A stretch of 64,000 nt of DNA from Barnesiella viscericola DSM 18177 (lineage in GTDB: Bacteria; Bacteroidota; Bacteroidia; Bacteroidales; Barnesiellaceae): positions 1,116,001 to 1,180,000 of the forward strand of contig NZ_CP007034.1 of the NCBI RefSeq assembly GCF_000512915.1, read 5' to 3'. The translations under genes were made by a program, and so were the position numbers. Of this stretch, positions 1 to 9,793 are shown piece by piece; position 1 is the stretch's first letter, and each line of letters begins with the position of its first letter. The notes beneath the pieces are model-generated. The model was not told where the DNA came from, did no database searches, and saw only the letters and a list, made by a program, of their open reading frames with translations.

Positions 1-326
1 GGGTATTGCGCAAGTACCGGCTGGACGAACTGCCTCAGTTCTGGAACGTGTTGAAGGGCGACATGTCGCTCGTGGGGCCACGCCCCGAGCGCGAATACTT
101 TATCCGCCAGATTGTGGAGCGGGTTCCCTACTATGTGCTGCTGCACCAGATTCGCCCGGGTATTACCTCGTGGGGCATGGTAAAATATGGCTATGCCCGC
201 AACATCGACGAGATGATATCCCGGCTGAAATACGATATTCTCTATTTGGAGAACATGTCCCTGCTGGTCGATCTTAAAATTATCATCTACACCATACGAA
301 CCGTGGTGACAGGAAAAGGAGTGTAA
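1..326 (+). CDS. Bacterial sugar transferase (C-terminal part, cut by window edge)
   Basis: This is the C-terminal ~108 residues of a membrane phosphoglycosyl transferase of the bacterial sugar transferase family, which moves a sugar-1-phosphate onto undecaprenyl phosphate to start capsule, O-antigen or exopolysaccharide synthesis. The frame is open to the left edge, so the gene begins outside the window. Visible family landmarks are KYRLDELPQFWNVLKGDMS, then VGPRPER, then the RPGITSWG segment and a C-terminal hydrophobic stretch (LLVDLKIIIYTIRTVV). It is followed 3 nt later by the ClC gene on the same strand, so the two are probably co-transcribed. The substrate sugar cannot be told from this fragment. 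A second, complete member of the family lies at 4270-5652. Confidence 0.9.
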   Translation, partial: VLRKYRLDELPQFWNVLKGDMSLVGPRPEREYFIRQIVERVPYYVLLHQIRPGITSWGMVKYGYARNIDEMISRLKYDILYLENMSLLVDLKIIIYTIRTVVTGKGV

Positions 327-329
327 TAT

Positions 330-2156
330 ATGACAGAAGACGAAGATATTGAAATAGAAGATACTCCAAAGACGGAGAGCCGAAACGACTTGATGATGCG
401 CCTGCTGCTGTGGCGGGAGAAGCACATCAACGAGCATAATTTCGTATTGTTCCTGAGTTTCGTCATCGGAATCTGCACGGCTGCGGCCGCCCTGATTCTG
501 AAATACCTCATTCATCTGATTCAGAACCTGCTCACCTCGCACTTCGATGCCGACGGGGCCAACTACCTCTACCTCATCTACCCCATTATCGGTATCCTGT
601 TGGCGGGGCTCTATGTACGCTACATTGTCAAGGACGACATCAGCCACGGTGTCACACGCATACTTTATGCCATCTCGCAGAAGAAGAGCCGGCTGAAACC
701 GCACAACATGTACACGTCGGTCATCGCCAGCTCCATCACCATCGGGTTCGGTGGTTCGGTAGGAGCCGAGGCTCCTATCGTGTACACGGGCGCGGCCATC
801 GGGTCGAACATCGGGCGGCTCTTCCGCCTCGACCAACGGCTGCTCATGCTGCTGGTGGGCTGCGGTGCCGCGGCGGCTATCGCAGGCATATTCAAGGCGC
901 CCATCGCCGGTATCCTGTTCACCCTCGAAGTGCTGATGATCGACATGACCACCACGTCGGTGCTACCGCTGCTCATCTCGTCGATTACCGCCGTAACGGT
1001 TTCGTATATCTTCACGGGCTACAATGCCGAGTTCAGTTTCGTACAGACCGAGACTTTCGAAGCCGCCCGCATTCCCTACGTGATATTTCTGGGAATCTTC
1101 TGCGGATTCGTGTCGCTCTACTTTACCCGGGTGATGACCCACATGGAGGACCTCTTTCGCAAGATAGGTAAACCGTGGAAGAAATTCATTTTCGGCTCGC
1201 TGGTACTGAGTCTCTCCATCTTCCTGTTGCCGCCGCTCTACGGCGAGGGTTACGGAGCCATCACCAGTCTGCTCAACGACGACTTGAAACAGCTGGCCGA
1301 GGGGAGCTTTTTCTATACCGAGAACGGCAACATGTGGGTGATGATGCTCTTCCTCGCCCTCATCATCTTGGTCAAGGTGCTGGCCACCAGTGCTACCAAC
1401 GGTGGTGGAGGTGTGGGTGGTACGTTCGCCCCCAGCCTGTATGTGGGTTGCTTCGCGGGCTTCTTCTTTGCCTACGTAATCAATCACAGCGGGATATTCC
1501 CCATGGAGTTGTCGGACAAGAATTTTGCCCTGATGGGCATGGCCGGTGTCATGTCGGCCGTCATGCACGCCCCACTGATGGCCATCTTCCTCACCACCGA
1601 GCTGACCGGTGGATATGAGCTGTTCCTGCCGCTGATGATTACCTCGGCCGTGGCTTATGCCACGATACGGGTATTCGAGCCTCACAGTATCTACACCATG
1701 CGTCTGGCCAAGAAGGGCGAGCTGCTCACCCACCACAAGGATAAGGCCGTGCTCACCCTCTTGAAGATGGACAGCGTCATCGAAAAGGATTTTATCGAAG
1801 TGCACCCCGACATGAGCCTGGGCGACATGGTGAAGGTGATTTCGCAATCGCACCGCAACATCTTCCCGGTAACCGACAAAGAGGGCATGCTGCTGGGTAT
1901 CGTTATTCTCGACGACATTCGCAACATCATGTTCCGCCCCGAACTGTACAAACGCTTCTATGTGCGCAAGTTCATGACCATGCCCCCGGCCAAAATCGAG
2001 GTGGGTAGCAGCATGGACAACGTAATGAAGGTGTTTGACCAGACCAACGCCTGGAACCTGCCGGTGGTGGAAAACGGCAAATACATCGGGTTTGTCTCGA
2101 AATCGAAGATTTTCAACTCGTACCGCCGGGTACTGGTTCACTTTTCACAAGACTAA
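330..2156 (+). CDS. ClC-family chloride channel/transporter with C-terminal CBS pair
   Basis: This is a 608-residue ClC-type anion channel or H+/Cl- exchanger of the inner membrane. Hydrophobic segments fill residues ~35-460. The ClC signatures are visible: GGSVGAEAP near residue 141 (the family's GxEGP loop, with the gating glutamate kept but the following Gly replaced by Ala) and GGGGVGGTFAPSLY near residue 358. Residues ~480-600 form two CBS motifs, which in this family bind adenine nucleotides and modulate gating. Retention of the glutamate suggests an exchanger rather than a pure channel, but this is inference. It sits 3 nt after the sugar transferase and 6 nt before fmt, so the three may share a transcript. 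Confidence 0.95.
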   Translation: MTEDEDIEIEDTPKTESRNDLMMRLLLWREKHINEHNFVLFLSFVIGICTAAAALILKYLIHLIQNLLTSHFDADGANYLYLIYPIIGILLAGLYVRYIVKDDISHGVTRILYAISQKKSRLKPHNMYTSVIASSITIGFGGSVGAEAPIVYTGAAIGSNIGRLFRLDQRLLMLLVGCGAAAAIAGIFKAPIAGILFTLEVLMIDMTTTSVLPLLISSITAVTVSYIFTGYNAEFSFVQTETFEAARIPYVIFLGIFCGFVSLYFTRVMTHMEDLFRKIGKPWKKFIFGSLVLSLSIFLLPPLYGEGYGAITSLLNDDLKQLAEGSFFYTENGNMWVMMLFLALIILVKVLATSATNGGGGVGGTFAPSLYVGCFAGFFFAYVINHSGIFPMELSDKNFALMGMAGVMSAVMHAPLMAIFLTTELTGGYELFLPLMITSAVAYATIRVFEPHSIYTMRLAKKGELLTHHKDKAVLTLLKMDSVIEKDFIEVHPDMSLGDMVKVISQSHRNIFPVTDKEGMLLGIVILDDIRNIMFRPELYKRFYVRKFMTMPPAKIEVGSSMDNVMKVFDQTNAWNLPVVENGKYIGFVSKSKIFNSYRRVLVHFSQD

Positions 2157-2162
2157 CAAGCA

Positions 2163-3131
2163 ATGAAAAAACAGAATTTACGCATCGTCTATATGGGCAC
2201 TCCCGACTTTGCCGTGGAGAGCCTGCGCCGCCTCGTCGAGGGCGGATACAACGTAGTGGCCGTCATCACCATGCCCGACAAACCGGCCGGGCGCGGTCAC
2301 AAGATTCAGTTCTCGCCGGTCAAGGAATATGCCCTCTCGCAGGAATTGCCCGTGCTGCAACCCGAGAGGTTGAAGGACGAGGCTTTTGTCGAACAGCTGC
2401 GAGCCTTGCGGGCCGACCTGCAAATCGTCGTGGCCTTCCGCATGCTGCCCGAGGTGGTGTGGAACATGCCCCCGATGGGGACCTTCAACCTGCACGCCTC
2501 GCTGCTGCCCCAATACCGCGGCGCCGCCCCGCTCAACTGGGCGATTATCAACGGCGATACCGAGACGGGAATCACCACCTTCTTCCTGAAACACGAAATC
2601 GATACGGGCGAGATTATCCAACAGAAGCGCATTCCCATTCTGCCCGAAGATAATGTGGGCACGATTCACGACAAACTCATGGTTCTGGGGGCCGACATGG
2701 TGGTCGAAACGGTCGACGCCATCATCGCCGGGACGGTACACCCCATCGACCAGGCCTCCATCAAGACCGACGAGCCGCTGCGCCCCGCCCCCAAGATATT
2801 CAAGGAGACCTGCCACATCGACTGGGCGAAACCGGCCGTCCAGATTCACAACCTCGTCAGAGGCCTGTCGCCCTACCCCGCCGCCTGGTGCGAATGGGTA
2901 TCGCCCGAGGGTCAACGCACGGGGGTAAAGATATTCCGCACAACGGCGATACCCGCCTCCCACTCATTCATGCCCGGCACAATACACACCGATGGCAAGA
3001 GCCACATCGACGTGGCCTGCGCCGACGGCTATGTGCGCATCGAGGAGCTGCAACTCGCCGGGAAAAAACGAATGGCTACGGCCGACCTGCTGCGGGGATT
3101 CCGCCTCGACGACCGCTTCACGTGCGAATAA
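2163..3131 (+). CDS. fmt: Methionyl-tRNA formyltransferase
   Basis: This 322-residue cytosolic enzyme formylates Met-tRNAfMet using 10-formyl-tetrahydrofolate, for translation initiation. The N-terminal Rossmann-type formyltransferase domain begins RIVYMGTPDFAV. The catalytic segment NLHASLLPQYRGAAP lies at residues ~109-123, with the Asn and His of the active site present, and is followed by the TGITTF strand. The C-terminal OB-like tRNA-binding domain starts about residue 205. The length matches the family. It is the last gene of the rightward group at the left end and meets the EamA gene tail-to-tail with only 9 nt between, without an obvious hairpin. Confidence 0.98.
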   Translation: MKKQNLRIVYMGTPDFAVESLRRLVEGGYNVVAVITMPDKPAGRGHKIQFSPVKEYALSQELPVLQPERLKDEAFVEQLRALRADLQIVVAFRMLPEVVWNMPPMGTFNLHASLLPQYRGAAPLNWAIINGDTETGITTFFLKHEIDTGEIIQQKRIPILPEDNVGTIHDKLMVLGADMVVETVDAIIAGTVHPIDQASIKTDEPLRPAPKIFKETCHIDWAKPAVQIHNLVRGLSPYPAAWCEWVSPEGQRTGVKIFRTTAIPASHSFMPGTIHTDGKSHIDVACADGYVRIEELQLAGKKRMATADLLRGFRLDDRFTCE

Positions 3132-3140
3132 AAAACGGCA

Positions 3141-4079
3141 TTAATGCTTGTGCAGCGGGACTTCCCGCAGGACATGGCCTATCTTGGTCATGACCCGATG
3201 CACCGGTATGGCCTTGGAGACAATGATAAGAAGCACGGCCACGAGAATCATCAAGATACCTACCCCTAACCGCAGGGTGAAAGCCTCGCCAAAGAGAGTT
3301 ACCCCCACGACAACGGCCGTAAGCGGTTCGAGTGCCCCCATGATAGCCGTGGGAGTGGAACCTATGGCATGAACGGCGCGGGTCATCGTGACCAACGAAA
3401 TGACCGTCGGTATCAGCGCCAGCATGAGGGCGAAAATCCACATGCGCGGTGTCGTGAGCGGCTGCAACGAAGTACCGCTGATCAGCGTTGCCTGCAATGC
3501 TATGGCTGCCATGCAGATGAGCAGCACGTAGAAGGTGAGTTTTATCGATGACATGGCTATGGACGACTGGTTGACCACCACGATATAAAGAGCATAGGTG
3601 AGCGACGAAACCAATACCAGCAAAACACCGGCGGTACTCAACCCGGCACCGCTCCCACCCTGATAGAGCAAGGCTATGCCCGAGAGGGCCAACAGAATGG
3701 AGAAGAGGGTGACTCCCGACAGACGCTCCTTGAAGAAGAGGGCCATAATCACCGCCACCATGATGGGATAGACAAAAAGAATCGTGGCGGCAATACCGGC
3801 ATCCATATAATGGAAACTCGTGTAAAAGGTAAGGGAGGAGACGGCAAAAAGAATCCCCAGTGTACCGAGTGTCTTTAACTCCTTACGCGACAAGGCGAAC
3901 GATTGCCGTTGTACCAGCATGATGCCGGCCAAAATCAATACGGCAAACAGGAACCGATAGAAAAGCACGGAACTCGACGAGAGTCCCTCTTGATACAAAT
4001 ACAATGCACCCAGCGGATTGGTGCCGTAGCTTACTGCCGAAACGATACCGAATATCGTGCCTTTGACTTTCGTATTCAT
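3141..4079 (-). CDS. EamA/DMT-family transporter
   Basis: This is a 312-residue inner-membrane protein with about ten predicted membrane segments and the internal duplication typical of the drug/metabolite transporter superfamily. The two EamA repeats cover residues ~5-140 and ~155-290. The second contains IGSTPTAIMGALEPLTAVVVG, close to the usual A/G-rich EPxxA signature of these exporters. The family exports amino acids, nucleotides or other small metabolites; the substrate is unknown here. The gene stands alone between convergent fmt and the same-strand WcaJ-type gene, and has its own near-perfect promoter at 4102-4133. Confidence 0.9.
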   Translation of the reverse strand: MNTKVKGTIFGIVSAVSYGTNPLGALYLYQEGLSSSSVLFYRFLFAVLILAGIMLVQRQSFALSRKELKTLGTLGILFAVSSLTFYTSFHYMDAGIAATILFVYPIMVAVIMALFFKERLSGVTLFSILLALSGIALLYQGGSGAGLSTAGVLLVLVSSLTYALYIVVVNQSSIAMSSIKLTFYVLLICMAAIALQATLISGTSLQPLTTPRMWIFALMLALIPTVISLVTMTRAVHAIGSTPTAIMGALEPLTAVVVGVTLFGEAFTLRLGVGILMILVAVLLIIVSKAIPVHRVMTKIGHVLREVPLHKH

Positions 4080-4101
4080 CTCTTTTCCCTTTTTCGGGGT
4101 G

Positions 4102-4133
4102 CAAAGATACGAAAAGGCAAAGGCAGAGACAAA
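4102..4133 (-). promoter_or_regulatory. Bacteroidetes-type promoter of the EamA gene
   Basis: Read on the minus strand, the site has TTTG (4130-4133), a 20-bp spacer and TATCTTTG (4102-4109). This matches the Bacteroidetes sigma-ABfr consensus TTTG and TAnnTTTG exactly. It lies 23 nt upstream of the start codon at 4079. Confidence 0.75.
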
Positions 4134-4269
4134 TGAAAAAATGCTGTTTTTTTTCTATTTAACTATGATGTCCAAGCAATTACTACCTTGTGCCTACAAA
4201 TTATGAGAAAGAGACCAGGCAGTACCCTGTGTTTTTTTGATTCCCTACTGATGAAGTCGGGGTTAGAGG

Positions 4270-5652
4270 TCAGAATGCATTCTTCTCGCCCTTGAAGGCG
4301 TTGAATACGGTAAGGAAGATAATCTTGATGTCGAGCCAGAAGTTCCAGTGCTCGATATACCACACATCGTATTCGACCCGACGCTCCATCTGCCACAACT
4401 CCCGGGTCTCACCCCGGTAACCGTTCACCTGGGCCCAACCGGTAATACCCGGCTTGATGAGGTGTCGCAACATGTATTTATCGATAATCTTGGAGTAGTC
4501 GAGGGTGTGCTTTACCATGTGCGGACGAGGGCCCACAACCGACATGTCGCCCAAAAAGACGTTAATAAACTGGGGCAGCTCGTCGAGACTGGTCTTGCGC
4601 AGAAACTCACCCACCCGGGTTTTGCGCGGGTCGTTGCGGGTGGCCTGCACTTCGTCGCTATCGGCATTGACCCGCATGGTGCGGAACTTGTAGCAATTGA
4701 ACTCCTTGCCTTTGAAGCCTGTACGCTTCTGCTTGAAAAAGACAGGACCCGGCGACGAAAGTTTAACGGCTATGGCAATAGGTATAAAGATAACCGGTGA
4801 GCAGATGAGTACAACCGTAGAGAAAACCAGATCGAATGCCCGTTTTAACAATCGGGAATATACGTTCCTTAACGGCTCGGGGTGCAACGAAAGAACCGGC
4901 ACATTCCCTACCAGCCTAAATTCGAGTTGTCGATGGATATAACGCCCTACATCGGGAACCATATAGAAAGAAATGGTATGGGCCTCGGCAAACTTCAACA
5001 ACCGGGTAATTTTCTCTTCCTGCCACATGGGCAAAGCGCAATAGATTTCGTCGACATTATTTTGAAGGGCAAAATCCTCGACTGCCAGACAATTTCCCTG
5101 AAAACTGGGGAGCGATTTTTTCAGCGCCAGGTTATCGTCGAAAAATCCCATGAACTTGTATCCATATCCGGCATCGGAACGTAGCTCATCGAGCAGTTTT
5201 ACACCCATTGTACCGGCCCCGACAATAACCACCCGTTTGAAATTATATCCTTTACGACGAAAGATTTTGAGGAGTTTGCGCGACCCTACCCACCAGACAG
5301 CCAACAACACGGATAAAAGGATATAGAATTTTATCAAGACTACCTCACTGAGGTATTCTATCTGAAGAAAAAATACCAGCAGCAGAAATGCCGCCAAGTG
5401 GCTCACTATGGCTTGCGATACTTTTACCAATACCCGGTCGACATGCAGGATACGCAACTCGTGGATATTGGAAAAGAACAGGTAGACGGGGAAATAGGAG
5501 AGATTAAGCAATAGCCAAATGATTTTCTCGGCAAATCCGTCTTCAACCCCACCTCCACACAGACAGACTACGGCATAGGCTATGTTCAAGCAAAAGAAAT
5601 CGCCGATTACAATCAGCGACTTAATCATATGTCCATACCGACCTCGTGCCAT
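4270..5652 (-). CDS. Undecaprenyl-phosphate glycosyl-1-phosphate transferase, WcaJ type
   Basis: This complete 460-residue polyprenyl glycosylphosphotransferase loads the first sugar phosphate onto undecaprenyl phosphate for exopolysaccharide or capsule synthesis at the inner membrane. Four or five hydrophobic segments occupy residues ~10-120. A CoA-binding-like Rossmann segment follows ([17 protein letters not shown]). The catalytic bacterial sugar transferase domain covers ~266-460, with [20 protein letters not shown] and KPGITGWAQ. The glucose-type assignment (WcaJ/CpsE) rests on overall architecture, and galactose cannot be excluded. It stands alone on the minus strand, 136 nt upstream of the DUF349 gene's end. 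Together with the fragment at the left edge, this gives two initiating transferases within 6 kb. Confidence 0.93.
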   Translation of the reverse strand: MARGRYGHMIKSLIVIGDFFCLNIAYAVVCLCGGGVEDGFAEKIIWLLLNLSYFPVYLFFSNIHELRILHVDRVLVKVSQAIVSHLAAFLLLVFFLQIEYLSEVVLIKFYILLSVLLAVWWVGSRKLLKIFRRKGYNFKRVVIVGAGTMGVKLLDELRSDAGYGYKFMGFFDDNLALKKSLPSFQGNCLAVEDFALQNNVDEIYCALPMWQEEKITRLLKFAEAHTISFYMVPDVGRYIHRQLEFRLVGNVPVLSLHPEPLRNVYSRLLKRAFDLVFSTVVLICSPVIFIPIAIAVKLSSPGPVFFKQKRTGFKGKEFNCYKFRTMRVNADSDEVQATRNDPRKTRVGEFLRKTSLDELPQFINVFLGDMSVVGPRPHMVKHTLDYSKIIDKYMLRHLIKPGITGWAQVNGYRGETRELWQMERRVEYDVWYIEHWNFWLDIKIIFLTVFNAFKGEKNAF

Positions 5653-5788
5653 ACCTCTTTCTTATTTTGATATCTATTTTAGGGAGAGAGACTCTGTTCC
5701 CTCAAAAATTCCCCACAAACGGAGGAAATGACAGGGCAACTCAGTACCCCTCGAAGCTGCCCTGCCCTAAACTATACTTTCGCGTTCT

Positions 5789-7591
5789 TTATAAGTTCTT
5801 ATCTATAAGTTGCACTTTCTGCTCGATTAGCTGCATCTCTTCTCGAATTTTTTGCATTTTCCGCTCCATTTCCTTCAAGAGACCGCTCGACTTCTTCGAC
5901 GAAATATTCAAGAATCCCACATTATTCTCATAGGTTTGCAACTCAGCCTTCTTCTGATCATACATGCGCAGAAGCCTTTCACGCTCACGATAAAGTTTAT
6001 CGTGATTGCCGTCGGCCATTTGCTGAACCGTAGCCGAGAAATTGCTCAACCGATTGCGGGTTTCGTTCATATTCAGGCGAGCGAAGAGTATATCGAGTTG
6101 TGCCTGGTATTCTTTATAGATTTTATCTTTCTCCTTGAAGGGCACATAGCCTATCGTGTTCCACTGAGCCATCAGTTCGCGCACGGTCTTGATAGCCTCA
6201 TCGGGCTCGACCGACTCGTCGATGGCTTTCAACCGGGCGATAATCTCGCGTTTCTTTTCGAGATTCTCCTGCTCGGCCTGACGGGTAGAAGCCAACTGGC
6301 TGTTCTTTTGAGCAAAGAAATAGTCGCAAGCCGACACGAAGCGTTTCCAGATGGCATCGGAGTGTTTCTTGGCCACCGGCCCTATCGTCTTCCACTCTTT
6401 CTGCAAGGCAACGTAAATATCGGTCGTGGCTTTCCAGTCGGTGCTGTCTTTGAGGGCCTCGGCTTTCTCGCAAAGGGCTTTCTTCTTTTCGAGATTGGCG
6501 GCCATACGCTCCTTCACAGCCTTGAAATACTCGGCCTTGCGGGCGAAGAACTCATCGCAGGTTTTGCGGAAACGTTCAAACAGCACGTTGTTCATCTTGC
6601 GTGAAGCGAATCCCAGGGTTTTCCAGCGGCTTTGCAGATCGAGTACATGCTTGGTAGCTTCGTCCCACTGAGCAAACGAGGTGAGTGCATTCATGTCGAT
6701 GGCTTCGATCTCTTCGCACAAGGCGGTCTTGGCCTCCTCGTTCTTACGCTCCACCTCCTTGCGGGCTTCAAAGAAACTTTGATAGCGCTTGTTTACCTCG
6801 GTCGAGGCGTCCTTAAAACGGTTCCACAACTCTTCGCGCAACTCCTTGGCCACCGGGCCTATAACGCGCCACTCATCGTGCAACAGTTGCAACTGCTTGA
6901 AGGCCGATACCACGTCGTCATTGGTCAACAGGGCTTCGGCTGCTTCGCACAGAGCGGTTTTCTGTTCAAGGTTCTTCTTGAAATCATAATCCCGCAACTC
7001 CTTGTTGATTTTCAACAGGTCATAGAAATTCTCGACACAGGCTTGAAAACTCTTCCACAGCCCCGATACGGCCGACGAAGGCAGCTCGCAGGGCTCTTTG
7101 AAGGCTTGTTGCAGCTCCTGGAAACGGGTATATTGCTTGTTGATGTTGTCCGAATCGGCCGTAATGGCTTTCATCTCGTCCAGAATCTGTTGCTTGCGGG
7201 CAAGATTCTCCTCTTTCTGCTTTTCGAGCGAAGCGGTGTATTCGGCCTTCTTCTCACGAAATACGGACAACAGGGATTTAAGGGTCTCTTCCAGTTCGTC
7301 GGGAGCGGGAACAAAATCCGACTCGGGATTACCGGCGGCGACAAAAGCGCTTTTCGCCTCTTCTATTTCGAGTTTTTTCTGTTTATAATAGGCTTGTTTC
7401 AATTCATCGACTTCTTCCTTGACTTCTTCAACCGGGCCTTCGACCAATTTTTTCAAGGTCTCCACAATCTCTTCTCGCGAGAGTTTGGGTGCCGGTTGTG
7501 CCGAATCTTGTTCCTCTTCGGCGGGAGTCATAGTTTGACCTGCATGGAGTTCTTCTGCATTCATATCAGGTTTTTCAAGCTCTGTTGTCAT
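5789..7591 (-). CDS. DUF349 repeat protein
   Basis: This is a 600-residue, highly charged, mostly helical cytosolic protein. Four clear DUF349 repeats carry the hallmark W-x-x-(I/L)-G followed by a W/Y-x-(R/K)-(F/Y) helix, for example EWRVIGPVAKELREELWNRF and EWKTIGPVAKKHSDAIWKRF. A fifth, degenerate unit precedes them. The first ~90 residues are acidic and low-complexity, and the last ~70 are predicted coiled coil. The family is very common in Bacteroidetes and its biochemical role is not established. It lies 84 nt downstream of cas6 on the same strand. That gap is AT-rich and has a 7/8 match to the -7 box (TTAATTTG, 7637-7644, minus strand), so it may be transcribed separately. Confidence 0.9.
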   Translation of the reverse strand: MTTELEKPDMNAEELHAGQTMTPAEEEQDSAQPAPKLSREEIVETLKKLVEGPVEEVKEEVDELKQAYYKQKKLEIEEAKSAFVAAGNPESDFVPAPDELEETLKSLLSVFREKKAEYTASLEKQKEENLARKQQILDEMKAITADSDNINKQYTRFQELQQAFKEPCELPSSAVSGLWKSFQACVENFYDLLKINKELRDYDFKKNLEQKTALCEAAEALLTNDDVVSAFKQLQLLHDEWRVIGPVAKELREELWNRFKDASTEVNKRYQSFFEARKEVERKNEEAKTALCEEIEAIDMNALTSFAQWDEATKHVLDLQSRWKTLGFASRKMNNVLFERFRKTCDEFFARKAEYFKAVKERMAANLEKKKALCEKAEALKDSTDWKATTDIYVALQKEWKTIGPVAKKHSDAIWKRFVSACDYFFAQKNSQLASTRQAEQENLEKKREIIARLKAIDESVEPDEAIKTVRELMAQWNTIGYVPFKEKDKIYKEYQAQLDILFARLNMNETRNRLSNFSATVQQMADGNHDKLYRERERLLRMYDQKKAELQTYENNVGFLNISSKKSSGLLKEMERKMQKIREEMQLIEQKVQLIDKNL

Positions 7592-7675
7592 AGTATATCT
7601 TATTTTTTATGAAAGGGAATCCATTATTCTCTCATACAAATTAAAAAAATTTTTTTGTCATTTCATACAAAAAAA

Positions 7676-8518
7676 TCAGATTATTTTCATGGGAGGCACC
7701 TCTTTTTCGGGCAAAGGTGTCTCTTTTTTACTGTCGGGGGCATCTCGGCGCAAGATTTCCACACACCCGAATCCCAGGTTTACCTTCTCACCCACCCCGG
7801 TCTCATACATGATTTGATGCAACAGGGGGTTCATTACGATTCTGAACTTGTACATATAGCCTATCACCTTCGATTCGTCGGGGGTAAACCGCATCATAAA
7901 AATGCCTTTGCGCTTGGGCTCGGAGAGGAGATTCCACGAGAATTGAGTATCGTCTTCAAAGGGACGCCCAAAGATGCGCTCATATTTGGCGAGTATGGAG
8001 CGATAGAAACAGTCGGCATAAGTGGGGTAATCGGGGCCTACGTACTCCATGCTGCGGTTGGAACGAGGCACCATGAAGACGATAGGCGACAAGGCCAGAT
8101 ACTCGGCTTCCACATCAAACTCGGGTACAGGACAATCGAGAATCTCTTCGACCTCCAACTCGACCCGGCTGCGGCGATCGCCCAGCACAAAGGAGATGCC
8201 CGAAAATAACCGTTCGACAAACTCACGGGTTCCCCGCACGGGCAGGAACGAAATCCACATCTGCACTTTCTTGACCAAGATGTGGAGCCGATCGCCTTCG
8301 ACTCGAATGCGCGGAATGTAGAGATTGGAAAAGGAGAACAACCGATTGCGAAAATCGTCGACCGGAGCAAAGCCATTGCTGGAAAGCCAATGCAGATAGG
8401 CTTCGTAATTTTCACGAATGCGCCGATACACGGCTGCCGACAATTCGTACTGATAGCTCACCGGCAAGATGTTGCCAAAACTTTCGGACTTAACCGCCAA
8501 GACTAATTTAAATCGCAT
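7676..8518 (-). CDS. cas6: Stand-alone CRISPR-associated endoribonuclease Cas6
   Basis: This 280-residue protein has the Cas6 layout of two ferredoxin-like (RAMP) halves. The start MRFKLVLAV is the first beta strand. The helix following it contains His43 (YLHWLSSNGF, residues 41-50), where Cas6 enzymes usually carry the catalytic histidine. The C-terminal glycine-rich loop GVGEKVNLGFGCVE (241-254) is the family's most diagnostic motif. Cas6 enzymes cut CRISPR precursor RNA within the repeat. No CRISPR array and no other cas gene is visible in this window. The gene instead follows an M16 protease by 15 nt, after a cyclophilin, in what looks like one operon. It appears intact. The cellular RNA target, if there is no array, is unknown. 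Confidence 0.88.
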   Translation of the reverse strand: MRFKLVLAVKSESFGNILPVSYQYELSAAVYRRIRENYEAYLHWLSSNGFAPVDDFRNRLFSFSNLYIPRIRVEGDRLHILVKKVQMWISFLPVRGTREFVERLFSGISFVLGDRRSRVELEVEEILDCPVPEFDVEAEYLALSPIVFMVPRSNRSMEYVGPDYPTYADCFYRSILAKYERIFGRPFEDDTQFSWNLLSEPKRKGIFMMRFTPDESKVIGYMYKFRIVMNPLLHQIMYETGVGEKVNLGFGCVEILRRDAPDSKKETPLPEKEVPPMKII

Positions 8519-8533
8519 AACAACTACTCCATA

Positions 8534-9793
8534 TCATTTATTGTCCGACGCGTCGGGAGTTGCCGCCTTGTACCACAAGGTCGAGCAGTTTTCCGGCGCA
8601 AACAGATCGCTCGCAATACGTTGCAAGTCAAGCGGAGCGAGTTTCTTATACCGCTCGACTTCATAATCGATATTCTCGGCACCTCCCAACAACTCATAAT
8701 AGGCCAGATTGGTGGCTTTGTTCAGATAGTGTAAGTTGGAGAAAAGGTCGTTCGACTCGAAGCGGTTGACCACTTTATCGAGCTCCCGCCGGTCGACGGG
8801 TTTTTCGACGATTTGGCGCAACTCGGCTTCGATGGCCTCCTCGCCTTGTTCCAACGTGATGCCCGGCGAGAGTTTTCCCCGCAGGAGGAAGAGTCCCGGT
8901 TCGATGTCGCCAGTGACCGACGCATCAATCTCGGCAAAGAGTTTCTGCTCCATGACCAAATGCCGGTAGAGCCGGGAGGAGCGCCCCGAGGCCAAAATGT
9001 CGGAAAGGGCATCGCAAGCCTGATAGTCGGGGTGACGACGGTCGACCATGTGATAGGCCTTGAAGATGGCGTCGAGGGGGACGTTTCGCTCGACTGTCTG
9101 TCGGCGAGGCTGGGTCTGTGCCGGTTCTTGTGGCAAGTGCCGGAGAGCTATCTCGCGCCGGGGTATGGGGGCGAACCATTTTTCACACAAGGCCAGAGCA
9201 TCGTCAAAGGGCAGACTGCCCGAGATGCTCAGTATGGCATTGTTGGGGGCATAGTGAGCGAAGAAGAACTGCTCGACCTCGTCGAGCGTGGCATCGGCAA
9301 TGTGCGACACCTCTTTCCCGATGACCGGCCACCGATAGGGGTGCACCCGATAGGCCATGGGCCTGAGCAACAGGAAGGAGTCGCCGTAGGGCTGGTTGAG
9401 GTTGCGCTGCTTGAACTCCTCGATAACGACCTGCTTCTGCACGGCCAGCGACTCGGGCGAGAAGGCCAGACTGAGCATGCGGTCGGACTCCAACCAGAAG
9501 GCTGTCTCGATGTTGTGCGTGGGTGCGACCGTATAGTAGTTGGTCACGTCGTTGCTGGTCCAGGCATTGTTCTCGCCCCCGGCTTTTTGGAGCGGCGTGT
9601 CGAAGTCGGGGATATGGACCGAACCGCCGAACATGAGATGCTCGAAGAGATGGGCAAAGCCAGTGCGACGGGGCGACTCGTCTTTCGACCCTACATCGTA
9701 CAGCAGGTTCAACGCCGTCATGCGAGTAGAGGCGTCGTAGTGGTGTATGATGCGCAGACCATTGGGCAGTATGTGACGGCGGAAGGGTATCAC
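8534..9793 (-). CDS. M16 family zinc metallopeptidase (pitrilysin/insulinase type)
   Basis: This is a 419-residue single-unit M16 peptidase. The inverted zinc motif HLFEH is at residues 48-52, and the downstream glutamate pattern is in the helix ESLAVQKQVVIEEF. The C-terminal half (~170-410) is the second, non-catalytic M16 lobe. No signal peptide is apparent. The start codon is GTG at 9793, abutting the stop codon of the cyclophilin gene with no spacer, which indicates translational coupling. M16B enzymes of about 420 residues normally dimerise and degrade peptides. Cas6 follows 15 nt later. The substrate is unknown. Confidence 0.93.
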   Translation of the reverse strand: MIPFRRHILPNGLRIIHHYDASTRMTALNLLYDVGSKDESPRRTGFAHLFEHLMFGGSVHIPDFDTPLQKAGGENNAWTSNDVTNYYTVAPTHNIETAFWLESDRMLSLAFSPESLAVQKQVVIEEFKQRNLNQPYGDSFLLLRPMAYRVHPYRWPVIGKEVSHIADATLDEVEQFFFAHYAPNNAILSISGSLPFDDALALCEKWFAPIPRREIALRHLPQEPAQTQPRRQTVERNVPLDAIFKAYHMVDRRHPDYQACDALSDILASGRSSRLYRHLVMEQKLFAEIDASVTGDIEPGLFLLRGKLSPGITLEQGEEAIEAELRQIVEKPVDRRELDKVVNRFESNDLFSNLHYLNKATNLAYYELLGGAENIDYEVERYKKLAPLDLQRIASDLFAPENCSTLWYKAATPDASDNK

